Below, piece by piece: positions 16,859 to 24,982 of a stretch of 64,000 bases of DNA. The stretch is taken from positions 496,001-560,000 of the forward strand of contig CAWDKQ010000009.1 in assembly GCA_963802915.1 (NCBI GenBank), in the 5' to 3' direction. Within the stretch, counting starts at the first letter, position 1. Each line of letters begins with the position of its first letter. Below the pieces are notes generated by a model, which was given only the letters and a program-made list of their open reading frames with translations, was not told where the DNA came from and ran no database searches. The DNA comes from JAICMB01 sp963802915 (GTDB lineage: Bacteria; Acidobacteriota; Terriglobia; Bryobacterales; Bryobacteraceae). Made by a program: the position numbers and the translations under genes.

Positions 16859-18856
16859 TCATTTCATAAGCTCTTCGACGTAAGCGTTATTCTGCGTGTC
16901 GCTCATGTCCGTCAGGTCTCCGAGAACATAGCGATAGTGAAAACGTGAACCCTCCGCTACCACACGGTCCATCCAGTCAGTTGGGTCAGTCCAAAATACT
17001 TGTCGACCCCCCATTGCCTCTGTCAAATCTTTGAGGTCCCAGTGGAGCGCGAATCCTGGGATGGCTGCGTCGGATAGATCGGTGTTCATGGGGTTATCGA
17101 GGGCTTCCAGCAGGCTATAGGGTGTCTTGTCCAACCACACTTTGCGGATTCGTGGATCGGCAGCGGCTGCCAGCAACAGCCAGATTCCACTCACGCCTTG
17201 CGCGGCGGCGCGAATCGAGCCGGGATCGACATCGTCCCGATGGGACAGAAGATCGACTCCACGCAGAATGTCATGCGCCCGCATCGCCGGCAAACAAAGT
17301 CCGATCTGATCCGCACGTGTGGCCGTCATCCAGTCGCCGACGTATGGACGGGTATGGCCCTCCCCCGGAGAATTGCGCGGCGCAAGCTTCAGAACAATGC
17401 GCCCCTGCTTTGCTAGCGTCTCAGCCAAACGATCGGAATCCTCTCCCGCGACGAGCAGAACAGCCTGTTTTCGACCGAGCGAAGACGGGATCAGAAGCTC
17501 TCCATCCAGTTCGATTCCGGGCTCGCTTTGCAGTTTGATCCGCTGGCTTCGATATCCTCCGCTATCTTTTTCGCTCAGGATGTGTACGGCCGGCGCCGAC
17601 CCTTCTGTAGGAATGCTCAGACTACGCAGCTCAGCTAAGAGATCGGCGACGGTTTCCTGTTTTTTCTTTTCGCGAAGATCGTCGCGGATGAGTTGATACA
17701 GCTTCCGACTACCGGGTTCATCCTCGACGCGTCCGCTGCGCGTGACCAACAATTCGTGATTGGCGAAAAGCTTCACCGGCTGTTCATGAGAATCTCCGCG
17801 GCCGTCATTCAACCAGCGGATCAGCCAACTGTAAACTGCTTCGCGGCTAACCAGCGGCGTCCCGTGAGGACCGGGTCCGACGAAGAATGCGATTTTATCC
17901 TCAGCGCCATAAAGGCCGTACCAGCGCCGCGCTTCGTCATAGACAAGCTTGGCTGCGGCGGGAGTGAAAAAGTCCTGCTCGGTCGCCTGGATCAGCCACG
18001 GCGTGGGCGCGGACAGCTCGACAAAATCCGCCGTGTCTAAGCCGCGAGCCAGTTCCTGCGGGAGAGTCATTTCAGAATGAGGATCGGCTCCCGCGAACAG
18101 CAGCCGGTAGGAGACCGGAAAACACGCCGGGATAACTGCTTTGAGCCGGGAGTCCAAGGCACCAATGAATGTCGTCAGTGCGCCTCCGCCGGAACATCCA
18201 GCAGCCCCGATGCGCGCTGCGTCCACTTCCGGCCGGCTGACCAGGTAGTCTATCGATCTCTTGGCATCCCAAATGAAATAGCGCGTCACGCTTTCGCCCG
18301 CCAGGCTGGCTTGCTCGCCTGCGTGAATGTGCTCGTTTACGGACCAGCCTGCCGCCGGCGCCTTGAGCAGAGGATCGTACGTCTGCTCTCTTTCTCCTTG
18401 TCCCACTGGATCGAACGCCAGCGACACGAATCCTTTGAGCGCGAGATTCGCCGCTAGCAATTGCGGCTCCGCCTTGCCTTCCTGGGTGTGGCCCGCCTGC
18501 AAGAGCACTGCTGGATAGCGGCCAGGCCGACTCGGCCGATAAAGATTAGCGGTCACGTAATAACCGGGCAGGCTCTCGTAAATGACCTTCTCGATGACAT
18601 AGCCATCCGCCTGTAGACTGCCGGTGACTCGCGCGTTGAGCGGACCCGTGTAAGTCGGGAGTCCGCCGAGAGCGTCCAGGATCTTTTCGCGGACGAGCTG
18701 TTTCCGCCGCTCTGCATCAGGGACACTGCGGACCTTGGCGACGGCATCTTCCCGTACTTGAAGCTGCCCTTGAGCGATCTTGTCCATCCAACGCAGAAAA
18801 GAGTCCTCCGGAAGAGCAACGGGGCTAAGAAGCGCCGCGAAGATCAGAACTCTCAT
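16859..18856 (-). CDS. Exported alpha/beta hydrolase (acetyl-xylan-esterase/prolyl-oligopeptidase-like)
   Basis: 665 residues with a short signal segment (MRVLIFAALLSPVALPE). The central hydrolase domain (~95-350) has AFDPVGQGER and the nucleophile elbow GCSGGG with Ser222, preceded by Cys. The layout resembles the acetyl xylan esterase/dienelactone hydrolase side of the superfamily. A second alpha/beta-like half (~430-665, e.g. VLLVAGEDSDRLAETL) looks like a degenerate repeat without a nucleophile elbow. The start ATG overlaps the stop of the upstream amidohydrolase by 4 bases (ATGA), so translation is probably coupled. A role in removing esters from plant polysaccharide is inferred. Confidence 0.82.
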   Translation of the reverse strand: MRVLIFAALLSPVALPEDSFLRWMDKIAQGQLQVREDAVAKVRSVPDAERRKQLVREKILDALGGLPTYTGPLNARVTGSLQADGYVIEKVIYESLPGYYVTANLYRPSRPGRYPAVLLQAGHTQEGKAEPQLLAANLALKGFVSLAFDPVGQGEREQTYDPLLKAPAAGWSVNEHIHAGEQASLAGESVTRYFIWDAKRSIDYLVSRPEVDAARIGAAGCSGGGALTTFIGALDSRLKAVIPACFPVSYRLLFAGADPHSEMTLPQELARGLDTADFVELSAPTPWLIQATEQDFFTPAAAKLVYDEARRWYGLYGAEDKIAFFVGPGPHGTPLVSREAVYSWLIRWLNDGRGDSHEQPVKLFANHELLVTRSGRVEDEPGSRKLYQLIRDDLREKKKQETVADLLAELRSLSIPTEGSAPAVHILSEKDSGGYRSQRIKLQSEPGIELDGELLIPSSLGRKQAVLLVAGEDSDRLAETLAKQGRIVLKLAPRNSPGEGHTRPYVGDWMTATRADQIGLCLPAMRAHDILRGVDLLSHRDDVDPGSIRAAAQGVSGIWLLLAAAADPRIRKVWLDKTPYSLLEALDNPMNTDLSDAAIPGFALHWDLKDLTEAMGGRQVFWTDPTDWMDRVVAEGSRFHYRYVLGDLTDMSDTQNNAYVEELMK

Positions 18857-19638
18857 TTCGCGTCCGTCCGCGCGAGAAGACGCCTCGCGTTGCCTTCGAA
18901 GAGCGCCTGTTCCTGACTCTCGCTCAGGCCGGACTCCTGCATCTTCAAAACAGCCGACTCAAAATAGAACAGCGGATAATTCGAGCCAAACAAAATCCTG
19001 TCGGGCCGCACCCGTTCCACAAGCCGCGCGACTCCTTCAATCCCTTCGACCATGGAAATGTCAAAATAGACTGCTCCGGCGCTCGCCAGCGGCTGGACCT
19101 GTTCCGGTTCCTCGATTCCCGGCTTCCAATTGAGCAGCACCAGACGGGCCGCCGGTTCTTGTTTGAGCGCCCCGGGCAAGGCTGAAAGATCGACAGGGGG
19201 CACGCGCATCAGCGGACTCTGCGTACGCACGTCCTCCATCGAAACGGCGAGTTGCACGATCAGTCCCTGCGCCGTCGCCAGATGCAGGAGTTCCGCGAAC
19301 ACAGGATCAGAAAGCTTGTATCCGTGGTAGTTGGGATGCAATCGGATGCCCGGCATTTTATGCTCTACGCGGCATCTCCGCACATCATCTTGCCAGTTGG
19401 GCAGCGCAGGATTCACCGAGCCGAATGGCACCAGAAAGTCCGCGCCGTGCGTGCGGCAATCGGCTGCCAGCCGCGCGTTCACGCCTGCGATATCTTTGTG
19501 CAAAATTCCGTCGAAGCTGCCGACCCACACCTGCCCGATGTTTCGCCCCCGCATCCGAGCCACAAAATCGCGAGTCTCATCGCCTACCAGCCGACGAAAC
19601 GGCCACCGCGAGAGATATGCGTTGGTATCGACGATCAC
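18853..19638 (-). CDS. Amidohydrolase-like TIM-barrel protein lacking the first metal HxH
   Basis: 261 residues from a GTG at 19638, chosen because it overlaps the preceding stop as GTGA; upstream in-frame sequence is arginine-rich and unlike the family. The family start is usually IDxHxH; here it is VDTNAYLSRWPFR, so both His of the first metal site are lost. Later landmarks remain (RLHPNYHGY, the LFGSNYP end strand, EGNARRLL), as in amidohydrolase-2 proteins. It may use a different or single metal, or serve as a partner of the adjacent full amidohydrolase. No signal peptide is present. Substrate unknown. Confidence 0.78.
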   Translation of the reverse strand: MIVDTNAYLSRWPFRRLVGDETRDFVARMRGRNIGQVWVGSFDGILHKDIAGVNARLAADCRTHGADFLVPFGSVNPALPNWQDDVRRCRVEHKMPGIRLHPNYHGYKLSDPVFAELLHLATAQGLIVQLAVSMEDVRTQSPLMRVPPVDLSALPGALKQEPAARLVLLNWKPGIEEPEQVQPLASAGAVYFDISMVEGIEGVARLVERVRPDRILFGSNYPLFYFESAVLKMQESGLSESQEQALFEGNARRLLARTDAK

Positions 19639-20504
19639 GCTCGGTAGCCTTTCGCCTGAAGAATGGGCGTCATTAGCCGCCGCAGATTTCCTCCCAGCGC
19701 CAGTTCTTTCGCTGAGTCGGGAATATCGGCGCCCAGCACCTTGGCGAGTTGCGAAGCGAAGCTGCGGCCTCCGACATCGCTTCCGTACACCACTCTTTCG
19801 GGACCGAGTTCCCGCACTGCCATCTCGACAACACCCGACGTGGGATCGAAGCCAGCCATACCCGCCGAGATGTTCGGGGTGTCGCGAATAATTCGAATCC
19901 CGCGTTCCCAATCTCCTCCGGTGTGGCCGCAAATGAAGTTCGCTTGCGGGTGACGCCTCGCGAGCTCGACCAAATCATACGGAGTGGATTCGCCTGGCTC
20001 GTTGCCGCCCGTTTTTAGCCAGGTGTGTTGCAGGATGGGCGCCCGCATGGAAATCGCGCGCTCGACAATCGGGTCCATCTCAGAAACGTTGCATCGCATG
20101 TCGGCTTCCAGCTCTCCAATGCCGACCATGGGACCATCGCGAACGCAGCGATCGAACTCTTGCAGGCTGAAGTCAAGATGGCTGGGACTCAGATAGACGG
20201 AGCCATAAGCTCGATCCGGAAAACGCCGGACGGCCCGCATCACCCGATCATTTTCCTCGCGGAGATTATCGGGAGTGGGATGATCGTCGGAGGAATAACC
20301 TTGCGACAGGATGAGCCGTTCGATTCCGAGACGGTCCGCGCAACGAATCAGGACCTCCATTCGTTTTTCGGGCGTGTCGCCGGGTGTTGCTTCCAGATGG
20401 CTGTGCCCGTCCCAGATCCTGAAAGGCCGCACTGGCTCGCCGTCAAGAAGTGTTAATGCTCCGCCGGCACAGAATGACGTGAGCAGATCTCGCCGGTTCA
20501 GCAT
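19635..20504 (-). CDS. Amidohydrolase family 2 protein (Tat-like leader)
   Basis: 289 residues from the ATG at 20504 (the stop of the preceding gene ends 4 bases away). The N-terminus MLNRRDLLTSFCAGGALTLL is Tat-like, predicting export of a folded metalloenzyme. The metal-site DGHSHLE is near 29-35, GIGELE near 120, QHTWLK and FICGHTGGDW provide further His ligands, and YGSDVGG gives the final Asp. Family members include decarboxylases, lactonases and deaminases. It forms a four-gene chain with overlapping or touching ends (beta-lactamase-like, this gene, a partner lacking the HxH, alpha/beta hydrolase). Function is inferred only as hydrolytic or decarboxylating. Confidence 0.82.
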   Translation of the reverse strand: MLNRRDLLTSFCAGGALTLLDGEPVRPFRIWDGHSHLEATPGDTPEKRMEVLIRCADRLGIERLILSQGYSSDDHPTPDNLREENDRVMRAVRRFPDRAYGSVYLSPSHLDFSLQEFDRCVRDGPMVGIGELEADMRCNVSEMDPIVERAISMRAPILQHTWLKTGGNEPGESTPYDLVELARRHPQANFICGHTGGDWERGIRIIRDTPNISAGMAGFDPTSGVVEMAVRELGPERVVYGSDVGGRSFASQLAKVLGADIPDSAKELALGGNLRRLMTPILQAKGYRA

Positions 20505-20508
20505 CAAT

Positions 20509-21714
20509 CTACCGCACGGCCGATTCCGCGATCTGTTCAAAAGCGTGCTCCGCGGGACGAGCGGTGCCGTCGTTCATCTGCGCTAGAAAGATCATGACTA
20601 AATCATTCTTGGGATCGATCGCGCCGTTCGTACCAAACGCGCCGCCGTGACCGAAAGTTCCCGGCGAAAGCAAGTTCAGCAGCGACTCCGGACCATTCCT
20701 CACGGATACCGTAAGACCGTAGCCGGAATGATCCGGCGTGTGATCCTGCTTCATCGCTTCGACAGACTGCGCCGAGAGATATCTCACGCCGTCGTATTCG
20801 CCGCCGTCACCCAGCATTTGATAAAAGCGGAAAAGATCGGAGGCAGTGGAGTAGAGCCCTAGTTCCGGACCCGGATATTTGGCTCCCGCGCGATAGGCTG
20901 CCGGATCTCCCGCCTGCGCGCGGCCGCGCGACAGAACCAGCTTTCCATTCTCGTGTTCATAGACCATCGCAATCCGGGACTGCTTGGATTGCAGTGGATA
21001 GAAAAACGAATCCTGCATCCCGAGCGGGTCCAGAATCCTGCTGCGTATGAATTTGGAATATTCTTGTCCCGAGACGACCTCGACAATGCGGCCGAGCGTC
21101 GCGATGCCCATGTTGCTATAGGAGTACTTTCGTCCGGGCTCGGTTTGCAGGTGCTCGCGGGCATAGCCGCGAACCGCTTCCTCTAATGTCGTGTCCAAAG
21201 TGAAATTGATGCGGCTGAGCGGACCCGCCGCCGGCAGGAAACCAAAGCCCGATGTGTGGCTCATCAAGTGCCAGACCAGCATGGGATGTTCGGGCGGGCG
21301 CGTAGCAATCGAACCATCAGGTCGTTTCTCTTCGACGAGTTGCCCTTTGAACTCCGGCAAGTAGTCCTGCACCGGACGCGTCAGATCCAGCTTGCCTTCT
21401 TCAACCAGCATCATGGCGGCCACGCCCGTGAACGATTTCGTCTGCGACATCACCTGCACTATGGTGTCGGTGCGCATGGGCTTGCGGTTCTCAACGTCGC
21501 TGAATCCGGCGGCGTCAAAAGAGGCCACTGTGCCGCGGTAGGCGACCAGGCAAACCGCTCCCGAGATGGAGCCATTATTTACGAATTCCTGCATCCGGGC
21601 GGGGATGAGTTTGAGGTGATCCGTATCGAGGGAAGCGGCGCTGGCAGTCAGGAGCGCCATCGCGGCGCAAGCGAACGTCACGCGCGAGCAAAACCGGTTT
21701 ATCAATCGCGGCAT
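20509..21714 (-). CDS. Serine hydrolase of the beta-lactamase/D-aminopeptidase family, exported
   Basis: 401 residues with a signal peptide (~27). Catalytic motifs of the class C beta-lactamase/esterase fold are present: Ser90-x-x-Lys93 (SQTK), Tyr199-Ser-Asn201 (YSN) and a late HGG in GTFGHGGAFGT. The family includes esterases, transpeptidase-like and D-amino acid peptidases; resistance to beta-lactams should not be assumed. The start overlaps the 3' end of the PocR-AraC regulator by 13 bases, implying cotranscription with its likely regulator. GAAGGA sits directly against the ATG, poor spacing, so reinitiation from the upstream gene may matter. Confidence 0.88.
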   Translation of the reverse strand: MPRLINRFCSRVTFACAAMALLTASAASLDTDHLKLIPARMQEFVNNGSISGAVCLVAYRGTVASFDAAGFSDVENRKPMRTDTIVQVMSQTKSFTGVAAMMLVEEGKLDLTRPVQDYLPEFKGQLVEEKRPDGSIATRPPEHPMLVWHLMSHTSGFGFLPAAGPLSRINFTLDTTLEEAVRGYAREHLQTEPGRKYSYSNMGIATLGRIVEVVSGQEYSKFIRSRILDPLGMQDSFFYPLQSKQSRIAMVYEHENGKLVLSRGRAQAGDPAAYRAGAKYPGPELGLYSTASDLFRFYQMLGDGGEYDGVRYLSAQSVEAMKQDHTPDHSGYGLTVSVRNGPESLLNLLSPGTFGHGGAFGTNGAIDPKNDLVMIFLAQMNDGTARPAEHAFEQIAESAVR

Positions 21715-23648
21715 TCCTTCGATCCTACTCGAAACTGAAAATAATCAGGACTCATTTGAACTCCGGCGGTGGCCCGGATCGGCGCCTGGCAGTACTCACT
21801 GGGGGAGCATCCCGCAACTTTGCGGAACACACGGGCGAAGTAACTGGCATCCGTGAATCCGCACTTGAGCGCCACTTCGGACACGTTGTTGAGCGGATCG
21901 AGGAGCAGCCGCCTGGCCTGCTCCACTCGCTTTTCCGCGAGGTACTGTTCGAACGTCAGACCGGTCTCGCGTTTGAAAGTCCTGCTCATATGGCTAGCGG
22001 AAACTCCGAGCGAAGTGGATATATGCGAGAGCGAGAGCCGTTCAAGAGCAACTCCCCGCTCGATGGAATGCTCGATCATGCGGCAGGCCCGCTCGGCGAT
22101 CTTTTTCCGCTTGGAAGAGTACAACCGTTCGATCTCTTTGACAATCTCATTCGCTGAACGAAGCCAGATTTCACGCAACTGGAGAACGTCCGAGGCGCGC
22201 TCGAAGGCTTCCATGGGAGCACTGCCGATATGAGCGATGGCGCCGGCATCGCAGCCTAGATTTCTGGCTGTAGAGGAGAGCGACTCGAGAGTCGCCGAAA
22301 AGAACAGGCGTACCGCGCTGAGATCCTGCGTCCCTGAACTCAGGCAACGGCTCACCAGAATCGGCAAGGACGCTATCGCCGATTGGGCCTCGTCCAACTT
22401 CTGTTCCGTCAACAGCCGATTCAACATCTCGGCATGACTCGACAGATCGGCGAAAGAGCTCGTGGGTTTGCGATATGAAGCAATTGTCGCGGTGGACCCA
22501 GCGAGGGCTGTCAACGCTTCGCGATAGGATTCGGCGAAGAGACGCCATTCGTCTTTAGCGGTTCCGATCCCGATTCGAACGCCGAGGTCGCATTTTTCTT
22601 TGATCACGTGGAGTATGCGCCTGGCGAGGCGATGAGCGTGAAACTCGGCCGCGTGGCTCCGCCGGTCTAGTGGATCGTGGAAGAACACGCAAATTCCCGT
22701 CTTGCGCAGGTGCGCCGCGGAGACATTCGACAGCCCTTCGCAAAACTCCTCTACGGCTGTCAGCGCCGTGGCGAAGCTCAAGTCGAATGGGACCTGGCAT
22801 TCCTCTTCGGTCTTGAGGCGTATGACCAAAACTCGATTGGGCGTTTTGGTGAAACCGATCTTACGCGCCAGCTCCCGTATTTCCTCGAAGTTGGTCCCCG
22901 CGGCGTCGCCGCTTTCCAGAGCAAGATATGCAAATTCTTTGCGGCTGAGTTGAAGTTCCCGATCCTTGTGGCGCCGTTCCTTGATCGCCTCGGCGAGGCG
23001 GTGCCAGGAGTTCGAGAGGTATTCAGCGAACGCTTCGAGCACTTCGGTGATGTTGCGAATATCTGTTTCGCTCACCACCGGAACCTCCCAGTAGGCCTGT
23101 TCCAGTTGTTTCAGATCAAGATAGTTTAGTTGGGCAACATCCTTGGTGATCTGCACGAAGCCGTCGCCGCTGGGCTTTTCCGGAAGAACCTGACCGGTGA
23201 AAAGCGTCGCGATGTGCTGCCCGTTCATCATTACTGGGACAGCGATGTCGATCAATCCGAAGTGGCAGCGATAGACTTGCGACTTGCCCGTTTGCCGGAC
23301 CCACTCCTCAGCGGCTTTATCGGAAAGGCCGCACGACTCCGCCTCATGAACTCCATTGCCGTTGATGACATTGCAAAACGCCGGGTGAGGGTTTTGCTGC
23401 TGACATCCGAGCAACCTTGAAGTCGGGCTCTCCAAAGCTTCCGTAATGCCCAGGTGACGCAACCCGGCTCGTCCCGACGGTCCGTTTTCCACCCACACCA
23501 GGTCCACGTTCTTGATTGGCGAAGATCTGCTGATCAGAAGGAAGAAGAGCTGAAAGAACCGAATGTCCTTTTCGAACTGTTCGATGAAGAGTAGCTTCTC
23601 GTTCTCCGGCAGCAGGTTGCTTCCTGGCGCACTACGCATTAATTCCAT
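21702..23648 (-). CDS. AraC-family regulator with PocR ligand-binding domain
   Basis: 648 residues. The N-terminal PocR domain (~20-195) has four cysteines (Cys82, 92, 106, 128) in the spacing typical of PocR sensors. A middle region (~245-400) resembles the degenerate GGDEF-like domain of CdaR regulators (VRIGIGTAKDEW). The C-terminal AraC double helix-turn-helix spans ~540-640 (LGVSASHMSRTFKRETG and CGFTDASYFARVFRK). GGGAG-type purines (GGGAGACGCT) precede the ATG. PocR proteins sense small hydrocarbon or diol ligands in known cases. It heads a minus-strand run of overlapping hydrolase genes and is divergent from the LacI regulator; it probably activates the hydrolase operon. Confidence 0.88.
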   Translation of the reverse strand: MELMRSAPGSNLLPENEKLLFIEQFEKDIRFFQLFFLLISRSSPIKNVDLVWVENGPSGRAGLRHLGITEALESPTSRLLGCQQQNPHPAFCNVINGNGVHEAESCGLSDKAAEEWVRQTGKSQVYRCHFGLIDIAVPVMMNGQHIATLFTGQVLPEKPSGDGFVQITKDVAQLNYLDLKQLEQAYWEVPVVSETDIRNITEVLEAFAEYLSNSWHRLAEAIKERRHKDRELQLSRKEFAYLALESGDAAGTNFEEIRELARKIGFTKTPNRVLVIRLKTEEECQVPFDLSFATALTAVEEFCEGLSNVSAAHLRKTGICVFFHDPLDRRSHAAEFHAHRLARRILHVIKEKCDLGVRIGIGTAKDEWRLFAESYREALTALAGSTATIASYRKPTSSFADLSSHAEMLNRLLTEQKLDEAQSAIASLPILVSRCLSSGTQDLSAVRLFFSATLESLSSTARNLGCDAGAIAHIGSAPMEAFERASDVLQLREIWLRSANEIVKEIERLYSSKRKKIAERACRMIEHSIERGVALERLSLSHISTSLGVSASHMSRTFKRETGLTFEQYLAEKRVEQARRLLLDPLNNVSEVALKCGFTDASYFARVFRKVAGCSPSEYCQAPIRATAGVQMSPDYFQFRVGSKECRD

Positions 23649-23784
23649 AGCGTCTCCCGGGCCGGACGGCTCTTATCATCTCGTTAGGCTCCTCTGTTGA
23701 TGGACTGCATGAAGCAATTCGGGCCCCAAAGAGGCAGGTCACCCTGCCCCTCTGTGATCATACTGCAATATTCTGCTCCAAATC

Positions 23785-23796
23785 GCAAACGTTTGC
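23785..23796. promoter_or_regulatory. Perfect palindromic LacI-type operator, site 1
   Basis: GCAAACGTTTGC is a 12-base perfect palindrome with the central CG typical of LacI/GalR-family operators. It lies 76 bases upstream of the LacI-type ATG and within the divergent region shared with the PocR-AraC gene. Confidence 0.72.
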
Positions 23797-23844
23797 AACC
23801 ACAAAGTGAAGATCTTGACTTTTTCGGTCTGACGGCCCACAATT

Positions 23845-23856
23845 GGAAACGTTTGC
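23845..23856. promoter_or_regulatory. LacI-type operator, site 2 (imperfect)
   Basis: GGAAACGTTTGC shares the AAACGTTT core of site 1, with one broken pair in the arms. It ends 4 bases before the LacI-type ATG at 23861, so binding here would block ribosome access or transcription start. Its centre is 60 bases from that of site 1, which would allow looping or cooperative binding. Confidence 0.68.
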
Positions 23857-23860
23857 GAAA

Positions 23861-24961
23861 ATGAACGTCACTTTGAAACAAATCGCCAAGGAAGCAGACG
23901 TAAACGTCTCCACCGCTTCCCGCGCCCTGACAGGTGCGTACGGGGTGCGCAAGGAAACCAGGGAGAAAGTACTGGCGGCGGCTAAAAAGCTAGGTTATCG
24001 CCCCAACTTGATGGCGCGCGGCCTGGTGACGGGGAGATCCCAGACAATCGGTGTGCTGGTCAGCGACATTCGCAACCCCTATTTTGCGGAAATCGCGCGC
24101 GGGGCGGAAGACGCCGCCTTCCGGGCCTCGTTCGACGTCATCCTATGCAATAGCGACCTGAACCCAGCCAAGCAGATTCAATACGTTCGCTCGCTGCTCG
24201 AAAAGAACGTCGCGGGCATTCTGATGAATTCGATAGCGGCCCTGACCGAGGAACAGTGCGAGGAACTGTCCGGATGTGGTGTGCCGGTCGTGTTGCTAAA
24301 TAAACCGCGGGCGAAGTACGCCTTCTCCACGGTCTTAGGGGACAATTATCAGGGCGGCCGGCAAGCAGGCGAATACCTTCTCGGATTAGGGCATTGCACT
24401 CTGGCCCACTTGACCGGGCATCGCGGGCATGGGAACTTCGCGGACCGCTGCCGAGGATTTCTGGACGCGGCGGAACAAACTTCCGATCTGGCCCCTCCTC
24501 TAGTGATTCGTGGTGACCATACTTACCGAGGCGGTTATGAAATGGCCTCGAAACTGTTCGCTGAACGCCCCGACGTCACCGCCGTTTTTGCCGCGAACGA
24601 CGTGATCGCGTTTGGAGTCGTGCAGGCGGCGAGAGAGGCCGGCAGGACGATTCCCGGGGATATCTCCCTGATCGGTTTCGACAACCTGGAATTCTCGGCG
24701 TTGATCCACCCTCCATTGACTACCATCCACCAGCCGAAGTACGAAATAGGGCAGGCCGCGGTAGAAATCCTGCTGCGCCAAATACGCACCGATGATTCCA
24801 GGTTCCCGGAGCAGCAGGTCTTTGGCGTCACGCTCGTAGAGCGACAATCCTGTTGCAAATTTGTTGCAAATGGCGACGAAACGCGACCGGCGCAGGGCGC
24901 TCGAACGGAAGAAGCCGAAGCCCTGATGACGTTAGAAAATGGCGTCCCGGCGGAGCTCTAA
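23861..24961 (+). CDS. LacI/GalR-family transcriptional repressor
   Basis: 366 residues from the ATG at 23861; a longer in-frame reading begins inside the operator. The N-terminal helix-turn-helix (VTLKQIAKEADVNVSTASRAL, residues 3-23) and hinge (~45-58, GYRPNLMARGL) are canonical. The periplasmic-binding-protein-like sensor domain follows to ~330, with IGVLVSDIRNPYFAEIARG and the signature ISLIGFDNLEFSALIHPPLTT. A polar tail of ~30 residues extends past the usual end. Two operator-like palindromes precede the gene and a third lies just behind it, so autoregulation and control of the downstream hydrolase/transporter pair is the simplest reading. The effector is probably a sugar. Confidence 0.92.
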   Translation: MNVTLKQIAKEADVNVSTASRALTGAYGVRKETREKVLAAAKKLGYRPNLMARGLVTGRSQTIGVLVSDIRNPYFAEIARGAEDAAFRASFDVILCNSDLNPAKQIQYVRSLLEKNVAGILMNSIAALTEEQCEELSGCGVPVVLLNKPRAKYAFSTVLGDNYQGGRQAGEYLLGLGHCTLAHLTGHRGHGNFADRCRGFLDAAEQTSDLAPPLVIRGDHTYRGGYEMASKLFAERPDVTAVFAANDVIAFGVVQAAREAGRTIPGDISLIGFDNLEFSALIHPPLTTIHQPKYEIGQAAVEILLRQIRTDDSRFPEQQVFGVTLVERQSCCKFVANGDETRPAQGARTEEAEALMTLENGVPAEL

Positions 24962-24963
24962 TA

Positions 24964-24975
24964 GCAAACGATTGC
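24964..24975. promoter_or_regulatory. LacI-type operator, site 3 (one mismatch)
   Basis: GCAAACGATTGC differs by one base from the perfect palindrome upstream of the repressor gene. It sits in the 21-base gap between the repressor stop and the next gene's ATG at 24983, where it could control an internal promoter or act as a roadblock. Confidence 0.6.
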
Positions 24976-24982
24976 GATCTCC

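Noticed and set aside
20509..21714. Beta-lactam resistance gene
   Set aside because: SxxK and YxN motifs are shared by esterases and peptidases of the same fold; nothing here supports antibiotic resistance.
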